A DNA stretch of 64,000 bases from Tetradesmus obliquus (Eukaryota > Chlorophyta > Chlorophyceae > Sphaeropleales > Scenedesmaceae). A program made the position numbers and the translations under genes. Location: positions 124,001-188,000 of the forward strand of contig CP126201.1 of assembly GCA_030272155.1 (NCBI GenBank), in the 5' to 3' direction. Below the pieces are notes generated by a model. It searched no databases. It was not told the DNA's origin and saw nothing but the letters and a program-made list of their open reading frames with translations. This document shows positions 44,720 through 56,468 of the stretch, in pieces; positions within the stretch are counted from its first letter, which is position 1, and every line of letters begins with the position of its first letter.

Positions 44720-47172
44720 GGCCGCGTGCTGGCGTGCGCCGCTGTGCTGAGGACACCTGCTTTGCTTTGTTGAGGCTGGCTTCACCAGTCTTCACAATGG
44801 GGGTGGCACATCCGTGGGGGCTGCAACACGGTGTATTTATTGCTGAAATAATACTATCGAAGCTCTTTGGTTGCAGTGAGCAAGGCACTGCAAAGGGAAG
44901 GCGAAAGCACGACTCCGCGATGTGAGCAACCAGGCTGCATATACCACGAAAAAGGCAACGGAAACTAAAGAAACTTGATTGCGTTGCATCAACCCCTGCA
45001 TCTTCTGTGTGGCGCAACTCTGGCAGCTTGGACCAGCTCACGGCATAGCACGGAGGTCTCAGCACGCTGCATACCGTGTTCTTCTTGCAAAGCAGCATAT
45101 GCACACTTGCGGTACCTGAAGCTGCTCCGTCTGCACTTTTGTTTCTAGTTTTGCCCAGATCACTAGTAATGCATGCAGGTGGAGATTCTGTCCGTTGGTT
45201 GGTCAGGCTGTCGCTGGATCAGGCTGAGCGCTTCGGCGCTGCCCACCACCAAGCATCTGAACAACTGGCTCGAGGCTCATTATGAGCACGAAACATCAGC
45301 TCTGGTCTTTGCCTCGCTCCGATGTGGCGGATGTGTCCCTGCAAGTGATCTGCTGCGCATTCAATGGCTGCCTGCAACTTGCAAGCGGCTTGCCACATGT
45401 GTTACAGGGCTGACTGCGTTAAGCAGGGGTGCAGCCGCTGCACTGTGACAGCGGCTGTTACATGAGTACGGCGCCGTACTGCCGGCAGAGATGCACTGAC
45501 AACTAAAACCACAACACATGGGATTGGGCATGACCAGCCCAATCGGAGTGCTAGGAGCCCTTGGGCGGGGGGCTTCTGGCTCAGCATTGCTTGAAGGTAT
45601 GGATGTTGTTGGATGCTATGCCTACATGCCAGCCGAGCTTACGACTGCCTGCATGCGTGCCAGCTGCAGCCCACGCAGATGGTCAGGAGACTTAGAACGA
45701 GAGGTCTTCTGGCGCAGCTTTGCTTGCATGTTTCGCATCCAATGCAGTCCGTGAGGACTCAGCGGATGTGTAAATTCGTTCTTATACATGGTGCCGACAT
45801 CTACATCACCCACTTCGTTTGACTACTTCCATCTGCTTTACATGCTAAAACAACTCTGAAAACTCCATGTTAACATCAGCAAACTGTTGTTTGTACTTAC
45901 ACCGTCTACAATGTTCCATTGATGGCAGGAATGCCAGGACTCTTGATCAACCACTCAGCGCCCGGTGGCACCAGGTGCCATGCAGAACATGAGCCATATG
46001 CATGCACAAAACTGCGAGTCCTCAAACACTGCGAACACTAGAGTCCTCCACCACCCGGGTGTGCCACCACCACATAAGCACCCGTACAATGCTCGCGCAG
46101 CTGCACAGATATACCCTGAAACGCTGCTGGCGCCACTGATGGCATGTCATCCTTTTACAAGGACAGCACCGCACATCCTGGCTTTGTCTAGAACTCGTCA
46201 TTTTACATCCAGCTGCAGGACTGCAAGTGCATGACGCTGTTGAGTGGCACCGCACCATGCCACAAACAGAACATGGTTCTGTGCTGCTTGGTATCGGAGT
46301 TCAAGCATTTTGCACTGGGCAACGCTACGGAATGCATCACAGCAGTGGTGTGCAGCACAGGCACCTTCTGTTCTCTGCTATCAACCAAACATTGGTCATA
46401 ACGGACAGTCAAACCGTCACACACCGCCAGTAAACATATGCAAGCGCTGGTACGCCTGAAAGCCTGCCCACATCACACCCACTCGGCAACTTAGCATCAC
46501 CGCTTCTACATAAATTTACAAGTGGCTGACAGCCATGTGGCATACATTAAAAAGTTCGACCTAGGATAACTACACCAGTACAGGTAACAAAACATGCTCA
46601 ACGCTGCACTGCACGTACAAGCCCTAGCACCACACAATCAGTGCTGCTGACACACAAGGCACCAACAGCTGCAAACCCCCACCAGCAGTCAACAGTGTTG
46701 AAAAAGAGATGAGACTAGATCAGCTGTGAGAGGACACATGACGGCTGCGGACGCAGGCGTTGACAACACACATGGGATGCATGGGAACAGAGAACAAGTC
46801 CAGTGCAGCTTCCTGCAACAGGACGCCTTGGTGAACCTGTTACGATCTTATAAATCCTGACGATTATTCCTGGCCTACTAGGCAACAAACACACCACCTG
46901 ACCTGTTGCCCGTGACACGACTCTGCAGTGCAAGCAGCACACAGCACGCCAAGCAGACCAGGGCGCTGAACGTGTGCTTGCACCGCCCGCTGCACATATT
47001 GTGATACCGGCAGCCAGCGGCGTGTTGCTGCGGAGTATCTGCACATGGGCGCTGCGGTGGATGTGCCAGCACGGCCGCTGATGCCGCTGCACAGCAGGTG
47101 TGCCCGGCAGGCCTGCCAAAGCGTTACTAGCACCCGGCGTGCTGCACATGTCACTAAACACTTGCCAAGCTG
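44720..47172. other. Spacer between the 1153-residue gene and the kinase gene
   Basis: No convincing gene. It holds the promoter side of the gene ending at 41258 and the 3' side of the kinase gene. It contains an inverted repeat (CAGCCGCTG 45432-45440 with 45449-45457), a perfect 16-bp palindrome AGTACGGCGCCGTACT (45465-45480), and the third copy of the dispersed repeat. A TGTAA on the minus strand (46516-46520) could end the kinase transcript. Confidence 0.4.
46174..46212 (+). repeat. Dispersed repeat, copy 3
   Basis: CATCCTGGCTTTGTCTAGAA then CTCGTCATTTTACATCC, matching the core of the copies at 31511 and 35387 but in unrelated surroundings. Confidence 0.7.
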
Positions 47173-47236
47173 TCAGTACCTCCGGTTGTATGAGTTCAAG
47201 CGGGGCATCAGCCCGCCTGCTGCCACTTGCTGCTGT

Positions 47237-47293
<57 letters not shown>

Positions 47294-48770
47294 TGAAGCC
47301 TGGCGCCAAGCCCTCCCAGACCAAACTGCGGCTGCTGCTGTTGCTGAGCGGACATGCGCACACCTGGCAGCCCATTGAAGTCTGTTGTGTGCCTGCAGTA
47401 GCAGCACAGCACAGCACAGGTACAGCATAGGTTGGTGGCAACTCCTGTCGAGTGCAGGCGTCACCTGCTACATTATAGCTAGCATTCAGGCAGTGCTTTG
47501 CGCAACCGGCAGTGACCGCTGAGATGCAGGGTACGCCACACTCGCATGCACGCTGTGCCCAGCAAACCACCCCCAAACCCCTGCAGCATCTCGCAAAACA
47601 CAAGCACACATCGCTGCTGCACTTCTGCCCGCCATCTCACCTGCCTGGCCCCCCGAGCGCTGCTGACGCTGCACCGGCTGCAGCAGGCAGCTCCGGCTGG
47701 CTGCCGCGCCTCGCAGCCACACCCAGCACGCCACCATCTGCGCCACCCCAGCTGCCTGCAGGCTTCACTGCAACACCGCGGGGGCTGGCAGCACCAACTC
47801 CAGCCGCACCACCAAACCCGAGGCCACCAGTGCTGCCAGCACCAGCTGCAGCGCCAGCCTGCCTGCTGCCATAGCTGTAGCCGAGAGCGCCTCCAATGCC
47901 TGCTGACGCTGCCGGCTGCTGCAAACGGGTGACGCCAGGCGGCAGGTGCTGCTGCTGCTGCTGCACGTGCTGGCCGCCGCCAAAGTGACCCGCGGCAGCT
48001 GGCGGCGGCTGCAGAGCACCCAGCTGCTGCTGTGGCTGCTGCTGCTGCGCCGCATAGTTGGTGTTACTGCTGTTGGCGGACCCGCCCCAGCTGCCGCTAG
48101 GCCCGGCTGCTGACATGAATGAGGGTGAGTAGCCACCTGGCAGCAGCTTGTTCGTGCTGCTGCTGCCGTTGCTGTTGCCTGCACCAGCCTGGCCTAAGCC
48201 GCTAGGCGGGCCCCGCTGCTGCTGTTGCTGCTGCTGCTGCTGGTAGCCAGAAGGGCCACTCAAGAAGCTGCTCGAGCCCTGCTGCTGCTGCTGCCGCCGG
48301 CCACCAGACAGCGCACCTAGGCCACCAAGGCCCTGCTGCTGCTGGCCGCCGCTGCCTGCTACAAACGGCTGCTGCTGCTGCAGCAGGCTGCCAGCGAGGC
48401 CATTTGCACCGCCAGCAGCGCCGCCGCCGCCGCCATACCCAGCAGCAGCACCCAGCAGTGAGCCGCCGCCAGGCATCGCTCTGCCAGGCACTGCTGCATT
48501 GCTGCTGTCAGCACCTGCATAGGCACCCGCGCCCGCTGCTGCTGCTGCTGCTGTTGTTGCTGTGGTGCCCCAGTTGCCAGAGGACTGCCGCCGGCCTAGC
48601 AAGGCACCAGGGCCTGCAGGGTGCTGCACATTGCTGCCACCGTTGCTGCCCGCAGCAGCGCCGTTGGACAGCCGTGCGTCGCGCAGCGCGCCGAGCTTGC
48701 TTGCAATCTGCATCTGCTGCTGCTGCAGCTCCAGCGCCCCGCCGCCGCTGCCGCCTTGGTCCCTGTACAG

Positions 48771-48803
<33 letters not shown>

Positions 48804-51800
48804 AGCGAGGCTAGCAAGCAGCCCGCCGCCTGCGCCAGCAGCCGCTGCCGCAGCTGAAGGAGAGTACGTACCGCCGCCACCGCTGGCTGCTGCTGGTGCT
48901 GCTGGCAGGTCGCTGCGGCTGCCACGCCTGTTTTCATCACTCCAACTGAAGCGGAAGTCGCCTGCAGGTGGTGTTGGCGGGAAGAAGAGGATCACGGCAG
49001 CAGCCAGGACAAGTACAATTGGACACAGGCCACAACAAGTCAAACACAATCAATAAGTACTGGCAGCAACAATCAGCGCCACCTTGCTGTCTGCAACAAG
49101 CCTAGCCTTGCACCATGCATCATGCGCAACACTGCACCCACGTGCAACTGAGCTGTGCATCAAGGTGATCCTGAGCGGGCAATGCCTTTGCTGCTGCATC
49201 AACCTGCACTGAGCAATAAGGCACTAGCCACACGCACACACCTGAGAGCCGCCTGTCTCCGGACCGCGGAGCATCCACACGGCTCCAGGGCGGCTGCTGC
49301 TGCTTATCCTGCGCTGCTGCTGCTGCTGCCGCCGCAGACGCGCCAGGCGACACACCCCTGCCTGCAAACACGCCTGCAGGTGCGCCAGCAAGCGCGCCGC
49401 CAGCTGCTGCTACTGCTGCTGGCAAATTGGAGCTGTTGCAGCTGTTGGCCCTGTCTGCCAGTGGGGGTGCCAGGCCAGCTTGCGGCTTGTTTGTCAGTGA
49501 CTGCAGAACACAGCAGCGCACAACAGCAGATCTCACCATCAGCTTGTGCACAAGCTGGTCAAGAAACAAACATAAGTTGCTGCCAATGTGCCGCTTGCGC
49601 AGCCTTGCATACCCCCGCAAGCCACACTCGGGCAGCGCACATGACTACTAGATGCAGCCATCTCATACAAGCCCATGCAATGGCCCTACCCGCGGCCGCC
49701 GCATGCAACAGCCCGTCCTCTACATCACGCGAACAGATCTGCGCGCCCTCACCGCGAAGTACGGGTGGTGCAGCGCCTGCTCGCTGCTGAGGCGCGCGTC
49801 AGGGTTCCACGCGATGAGCTTGCCGATGAGGTCCAGCGCCTCGGGGCTGGCGCTGGGGATGAGCTTGGCCAGGCTGGCGGGCGAGAACTGCGGGAACCTG
49901 CGCGGGGCAGGGACAGTTATCACAAGCAGATGTATGGCAGTGATGGTCAAGAGTCGGCGGCTGGGCGCTGCAGGCAGAACAGCAACGCAGGCTGGCACCC
50001 ACACACACAAATTGCAGATCGTCTGCAGGATTAAAAAGAGCAGATGGCACGCCAGGCACGCGCCACATAGCACAAGGCAGCCCAGCACACCACTGGCTGC
50101 TCACGCAACCCCTGCAGCACTCGCTGCTCGCGCAGCACACCACTCGCTGCTGACGCAGCACATCACTCACTTGAAGTCCATGGCTGCCGCCAGGCGCAGC
50201 CCCTCAGGCCAGTTGCCTGCCGTAGGGGTGCCCAGCACCGCAGCTATCTTGACGAGCTCGTCAGCCTCGCTGGAGCCCGGGAACAGCGGGCGCAGCGTGT
50301 AGCACTCTGCCATGATGGCGCCCAGCGCAAACATGTCGATGGGGGCGGAGTAGTAGCTGGAGCGCAGCAGCACCTCGGGCGCGCGGTACCTGCGCGACAT
50401 GGAGGTGATGGTTCAGTGCAGTGGCGCTGGTCTAGAAATAGGGTAGATGCAATTGTGTGATGTGCGCACGGGTGATAGAAGCTGGTACATGAACTGCTGC
50501 AGCAGCTAATGTCTCATGCCGTTAAGTGGGTATGCACGCACAAGAGTGCCGGCAGAAGACGGTGCACAGGTGCCACACACACAGCACCAGCTCAACTTCC
50601 CGTCAAGCAGCAGAACAGGCGGCTCAATCATTCAGGCAACCGCCGCAGCAGCTCACCAGCGCGTGGACACGTAGTCTGTGTAGGGCGGTCGCGAGCGGAT
50701 CTCGCGTGCCAGGCCAAAGTCGGCGATCTTGATGGCGTCCTTGGACACCAGCAGGTTCTCTGCGGTTCAGGAGTAAGCATAAAGAATGCTTGTTACGTCA
50801 GGTGTAAAACAAAAGGCATTTGCAAAGTGCATTGCAAGGCCACCACCACAAGCAGGAATTGTCTAGCCACTTGAGTTGGTGTTTAAAGTGCGCAGGAGTG
50901 CAACAGCGCCAGAGGCCAGAGCACTGCATTGAATGAGCATCACTGCTTGGGCAGCACAAAGAAACACATGTAGCAATACAAGCTGCACACCCGCCAGCAA
51001 CTTGCGTGCGCCAACAGCATATGCTGGCTGCATCATCCAGCACTCGGTCTACCGCGCGCACCTGGCTTCATGTCCCTGTGGAAGTAGCCGTGCCTGTGGA
51101 TGTATGCCATGCCCTGCAGCACCGCCCACATCCAGCGCCGCACGCGCTCCTCGGGGAACAGCCGGTCACGGTCCTTCATGAGCTGGTACAGGTTGCAGTC
51201 CTGCAGGCAGCAGGGTGCGGCACAAAGCTCAGGCACGAGCAGACAGCACAATGTGTGCGAGTCCGCTGCAGATGTTGTACAGTTGCTCAGAACTCTGTTG
51301 CACAGAACTCGGGCCAGCCCTGGCTGACCCCTGCCACGCTAAAGCCTCACCCTCCAACCCTGGCTGAGTCGGCTTCTCTGGCCGCAAACAACCCAATCTT
51401 TCGCTAGGCATTCAAATTCTCACCAGGTACTCGAACACAAAGAAGAGCTCGTCGTTCTCGCGGATGACCTCCTTGAGCTTGACCACGCTGGGGTGGCTCA
51501 GCTTGCGCAGGCTGCGCACCTCGCGCAGCGCCATGCACTCCTCCCAGGAGAAGAACTTGCGCTTCATCTTCTTGATGGCCACCTGGAGTGGAAAGGAGAG
51601 AGAGTGCCCACGGGTTACAGTAAGGTGGTTCGGTTGAAGGAGGTGTTGATGTGTGCTTGATCAGGTGCGGCTGTGTGCATGCGATGGCAGCAGCGACAGC
51701 TGGGTCAGCGCATGTTCTGGTCACGGGTACATCAGGGGCTGCACCAATCAGGCGTGACACTGCTGGCTAGCAGCCGCAGGACGAGAACGATTAGCTGCTG

Positions 51801-52859
51801 CTGCTGCTGCACAGGAGCTCGCAGCAACGCGCAAGCTCCTGACATAGGCACAGCCAGACGTGGCTGCGGCATCCAGAGGGCTGGCGCGCTATCGAGGGGT
51901 GGCAGCTGGAATGTACTGCGAATACTAACGCTGCTTTCGTGACCTTCAACCAAACGCTACAAGCTATCCAAGTGCAATGGGGGCCTGCACGACATCCTGC
52001 TGCTGTCAAACTCCAGCCCCCTCTGATGCTGTGCGCTGGCTTGCAGGACACTGGGGCTGCAGCCAAACCATGCATGCAGACACCTGTGACATGTGCAGAC
52101 CTACCCTTGCAGCACTGACCACAGAAATTCTGAGCTATTGAACGTGACAGACACCTGCAGCTGTGCCTTGCATGTCGTCAACTGGCAGTGCTGCATGCCA
52201 AGCTACAAAATGCATCTGCTTAGCTGTATTGCGCCTGTACAGGCACGCATTATGGACCAGAGCCTGCAGGCTGCTTCCTGCTGCATGCCTTTCATGCAGC
52301 TGCATCGCAAACACCACGCTGTTACGCTACCCAGCTGCCGCTTATGCGCTAACAGGTGGCAAAAGAGCATATGGCCTCTTTCTGGCGCCATGTGCTGCAG
52401 GTGGTCAGCTGCTGCAGCAGTGGGAGTCCTGGAAAGGAGACCAAACAGCGCCTGCTTCTGCCGCACCGCCTGCACCAGTCTTGCTGAGAGTCCTGATGTT
52501 GTGCCAGCTGCTGCTGCTCCCCCGCTACTGCAGCTTGCTGCTGAAAGATCATGATTCCTGCAGGGTGCTGCTCACCACCTCGTTCGTCTGCCTGTTGATG
52601 GCTTTCCACACGTTGCCATAAGTGCCATCGCCCAGCTGCTTCACCACCTTGTACCTGGAGTGACAGTAGCATCATCTAACTGTTAGTGCCGACGCACAGG
52701 CAGCCAGTGCAACTGCACCTCACACAGCTATGTCCTGCTGCAGCAGACGACAGCAGCACATCAGAAGGGCCAGCTGCGAAGTCCCTGTGGCACCTTAACC
52801 TCTCTCGATACAAACACGATATTGTAAAGAATATGTTCATCATGCAGGCACCTGTTCAT
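47173..52859 (-). CDS. RCK/MHK-type (MAK-like) Ser/Thr protein kinase
   Basis: Exons in transcript order: 52859-52852, 52654-52576, 51582-51424, 51200-51062, 50759-50657, 50389-50171, 49897-49753, 49500-49242, 48961-47641, 47392-47173; 883 residues. The first coding exon is only 8 nt (ATGAACAG), giving the start [19 protein letters not shown]. Kinase domain about 4-283: glycine loop GDGTYG, K33 in VAIKK, E50 in ALREV, HRDMKPEN (123-130; Met in place of the usual Leu), DFG 142-144, activation motif TDY 156-158, and [15 protein letters not shown] and the [28 protein letters not shown]-type region (given in part) place it with MAK/ICK/MOK/MHK kinases, some of which set flagellar length in algae. 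Residues 284-883 are a Gly/Ala/Gln-rich tail ending after a run of about 19 Gln. It may stop at 47173 or splice at CGGAG|GTACTG just before. Function in cilia is inferred only. Confidence 0.88.
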
Positions 52860-54205
52860 CGCGCTTTCTTCGCCTTTGTGGCTTGCTTCCGAGTTGCCCT
52901 GAAGCCCTCAGCAGCTGGAAGCCCTTCCGAGCCTGTTAAACGTGCTCATACTAGCCTTCTGCAATCACGACCATAGTGAACCAGGCCCAAAGGCAGATGC
53001 TTTCAACTTTTCGTGAGTGAAGCTTCAGCAGCGTCCTCGCAAATGCCTGTTTGCAGCAACACAAGACTCGTAGGAGCTTTTGTCAGGTGTGATCGACTGA
53101 AGATGCGTCAAACGCCCTCTCATCCTCTAGCTGGTGTTGTGTCAGCAGCGCGCTCAAGCGGGTTCAAGCTCTGCGATCTTCCAACAGTCCAGTGTGTCTG
53201 CTGCTGCAACTAGCGTGTTTTGAGACGCTATGATGGGCCTGGCAGCCTGGCTGCCTCTGTCACGGCAGCCTGCGCGACCAATGTTTCCACTGGTCATGAA
53301 CAGCATCAAACACTCTCCCGCTGCCCTGAAGCCACCGACAGGCGTGTACAGCTACATTGACACTACTTCAGCAACCACACAGTCATTATAACAGCTGTGT
53401 ACTGCCATGCCTTCCAAAGGCACCAAGTAATCGCGTCTTGACAGTGCCTTGCAGTGCTACTGTAGTGTGTGACACACTGTGCGGGCCATGCTAGCATCAG
53501 CTAATGCAATGGCAGCATTCCATGTGCAGCTGGATTCAACCAAAACAAAACAGAACAGATCACGTTTGATGAGGCATTGTGTAAAAGCTGTGGTTCATGC
53601 CTTCAGGTGACCTGCACTCGCTAGCGTTCTGTACAAACTGGCAGCAGCACTGGTGAAGCTAAAGTGGCTACTGGTGCATCCAACAGCATACCAGGAGTGC
53701 AGTAGTGATTCCTGATGGTAACTCAGCACCCAGGGACTGCTCTGAACAGCACACCAAAGTTTCTGAATGCAGCACTGCATAGTTGCAGACTGCTGTCAGG
53801 CTCCTCAGCCGAAGCCGCTGCTGCATAAATTAACAGCCTATAATTACCACAGCCATTGTCATTAACGCTCGTTCGTGGCGTCTGTGTCTCCAGCAAGGGC
53901 AGGCTACAGCAGCAGCTCTGCTCAGCAGCAAGCATGCAACCACCGCATCAAGGCAGAAAACAGCGTTCACGCAGCTAAGTAAGACACGTTTGTAATGTTG
54001 CTTGCAGGGAAGGTGTCGAGGGCCGACACACACGGAGAAGAACTTGAAGCAAAACCAGCGCCCTCAAAACCGCGTGCTGCTGGTGGGCCTTTAGGATCGA
54101 GCAGGTGACTTGAGCTTTCTCTTTTGCAGGTTGTTTTAGGCCTGTGTTCAAGCCGCAGCCTCCTGCTCGGCCGCTTTCGTTTGAGAGGAGGAGCACATAG
54201 AAGCC
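52860..54205. other. Divergent intergenic region, kinase / eL34
   Basis: About 1.35 kb between the kinase start (minus) and the eL34 start (plus). It must contain both promoters and 5' leaders. No repeat, coding region or clear motif stood out. Confidence 0.45.
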
Positions 54206-56468
54206 ATGGTGCAGCGTCTGACCTACCGCAGGCGCCATGCCTATGCCACAAAGAGCAACAGGATTCGCGTGCTGAGGACCCCTGGTGCGCGCCACTGACT
54301 GCACTTGTCTGTCGCACTCATGGTGGCTGCTGGGTGTGCTCAGCCCTGTTCTGCGCAGCACAAATGGTTTGCATGCTGTTTGAGGATGCTTCGAGCTTTT
54401 TGTTCAGATTGCTGTGCCGCAGTGCGCTGCAACACGAGACATCCAGCACAGCAGCAGCACCTCCCTGACTGCTGCAGCTTGGTGTGCTGCTTCTTTGCTG
54501 CCTGTTCCCTCCTGCTTTGATCTGCTGCAGGCGGCAAGCTGGTGGTGCAGACGCAGAAGAAGCCCACAAAGGCACCCCGCTGCGGAGCCACTGGCGTGAC
54601 TCTGCAGGGCGTGAGTAGCATTGCTTGCAGGCAGGGCAAAGCAGAGCAGCAGCTGCGGCAGTGCTGAGCCCAGCAGACGTCGGGGCATCATCAGCAGTGA
54701 CAGTGCAACTCAGTATTGGGCAGGATATGGTGCTGCTTTGTGCTGTCGGCAACACAGCAGCGCAGTTGGTTCAGCCTGGAGCATGTTGGCGGCGGTTCCA
54801 ACTGCTTCAGCTGGAAGCTGCGGCGTGCAGGAGCAGCAACTGCCTTCAAATACACTACCAGCAGCAGTGATTGCGGCAGCACTTGCAGCTGGGGGAGCAG
54901 CAGCAGCAGCAGCAGCACACTGATGGAGTGCAGCAGCAGGGGACTGCTCGGGTGCAATGTATAGATGTGCGGGTTCTGGCAGCGACTGGGGCAGCAGCTG
55001 TGGTGTACTTGACACATCTCCTCCAGACTGCTTGTCGCGCAGAACGTTACAGCTGTTGGGTCAGCGACAGCCCTAGTAACCTGTCATGTTGTTACAGCCT
55101 GCAGGTGGTGTAGCCTGCAGCGCACTGGTCAGCCGCGTCGGCATGTTACCGCTCTGGAGCTGCAAAACCCATCAGAAGACAAGCAGCTGCAGCAGCAGTG
55201 GCAGCAGCTGCAGTAACCGCAGCACACTGTGGCTTCCTGCTCTGGCAGCGCCAGCAGCAACAGCAATGGAAGCGATGCTAGCAACATGGTTTGGCAGGTT
55301 GCGGCAACAACCGCCACCAGCAGGCACCCAGCGTCAATGCTCAGTCCCTCACGGCACACTGTCGTTCTTGTCCTGCCGCACCTGCCGCACCTGCCACACC
55401 TGCCTGCCTCCCTCCTGCCTCCCCGCAGCTGCCTGCGCGCCGCCCCGCGGACTGCAGCGCCAAGCGCCTCGCCAAGCGCCACAAGAGCGTGAACCGCGCC
55501 TATGGCGGCCACCTGGCGCACGGCGTGGTGCGTGAGCGCATCATCAGGGCCTTCCTGATCGAGGAGCAGAAGATCGTGAAGAAGGTGCGGCTGGGGACAG
55601 CCTGCGCAGCATGCACAGCATGAGTGGTGCCGTTGCAGCAGCAGTGTGAGGTTGCAGCAGACGGTCGCAGCACAGTTGGCGCATGTGTGGCCCGCTGTGT
55701 TGGGCAACGGCAGTAGTCAACGTGTTGTGCAGAAGACCGTGAAGAAGGTGCAGCCTGCCCAGCTGCAGGACGGCAACCAATCACTAGGATGGCAGCTGTG
55801 ACTGCAGCTGTGCATATGGTGTAGCGGCTGTGCGATGCGTCACAGTGCTTGCTTGTGCGCCATGGCAGGCCCACAGCACAGTGCATGTGGTAGCAGCGCA
55901 GTTGGGCGCACGCAGCACGCTGTGCTGGGCAGTTGCAGCGATGATGCTTGGTGCAGTTGTGTCGTCAGGCCTCCTGGTCGCCAGCAGATCACAGGCAAAG
56001 GTTGTTGTGTGCTATGCTGCATCAGTTGTGATTGAGGTGGCTCTGCTGTGCTTTTAGGCCATGTATACTCCAGGTTCCCTGCGCGAGCAGCAGCAGCAGC
56101 CTGTATGTTGTGGTCAGGTTTGCTGCACTGCACGTCCAGCCCTGCACCGATAAAAGCAGTGCCGGCCTTCGCCACTGGCTGTTTGCTGAAGAGACGGTGC
56201 TAGAGCAGCTGCTGGCCTGCCCTCCTTTTGTGCTGCACGCGTGTTGTGTGGTGCGCACGGGCATAGCTTGCGCACATGCAATTGAGTCGCAGGTGTCGAG
56301 ACCCGTGGTGTGCAGGGTTCATGTGGAACAGCTGCGGCTGTGTGTTGTCTTCTGGTTGCTTTCATTTCGCATCCTGCTTGCTCACACGAGTATGTTTGCT
56401 CGTTCCGTTGCCGCTGCTGCCACCAGGTGCTGAAGCTGCAGAAGGCCAAGGAGAGGAGCAGCAAGTAA
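54206..56468 (+). CDS. RPL34: 60S ribosomal protein eL34
   Basis: Exons 54206-54284, 54531-54610, 55429-55584 and 56427-56468 encode 118 residues. The start [20 protein letters not shown] is typical of eL34. It is followed by [57 protein letters not shown] and a basic end [10 protein letters not shown]. The protein is a structural component of the large cytosolic ribosomal subunit. Length matches the family and all junctions are GT-AG. Of the metal-binding cysteines seen in some eL34s only partial remnants ([14 protein letters not shown]) are visible. The last exon has just 14 codons including the stop. Confidence 0.96.
55729..55753 (+). repeat. Decayed tail copy of eL34 exon 3
   Basis: GCAGAAGACCGTGAAGAAG|GTGCAG repeats the end of exon 3 and its donor (GCAGAAGATCGTGAAGAAG|GTGCGG, ending 55584) about 163 bp downstream in the intron. 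Confidence 0.8.
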
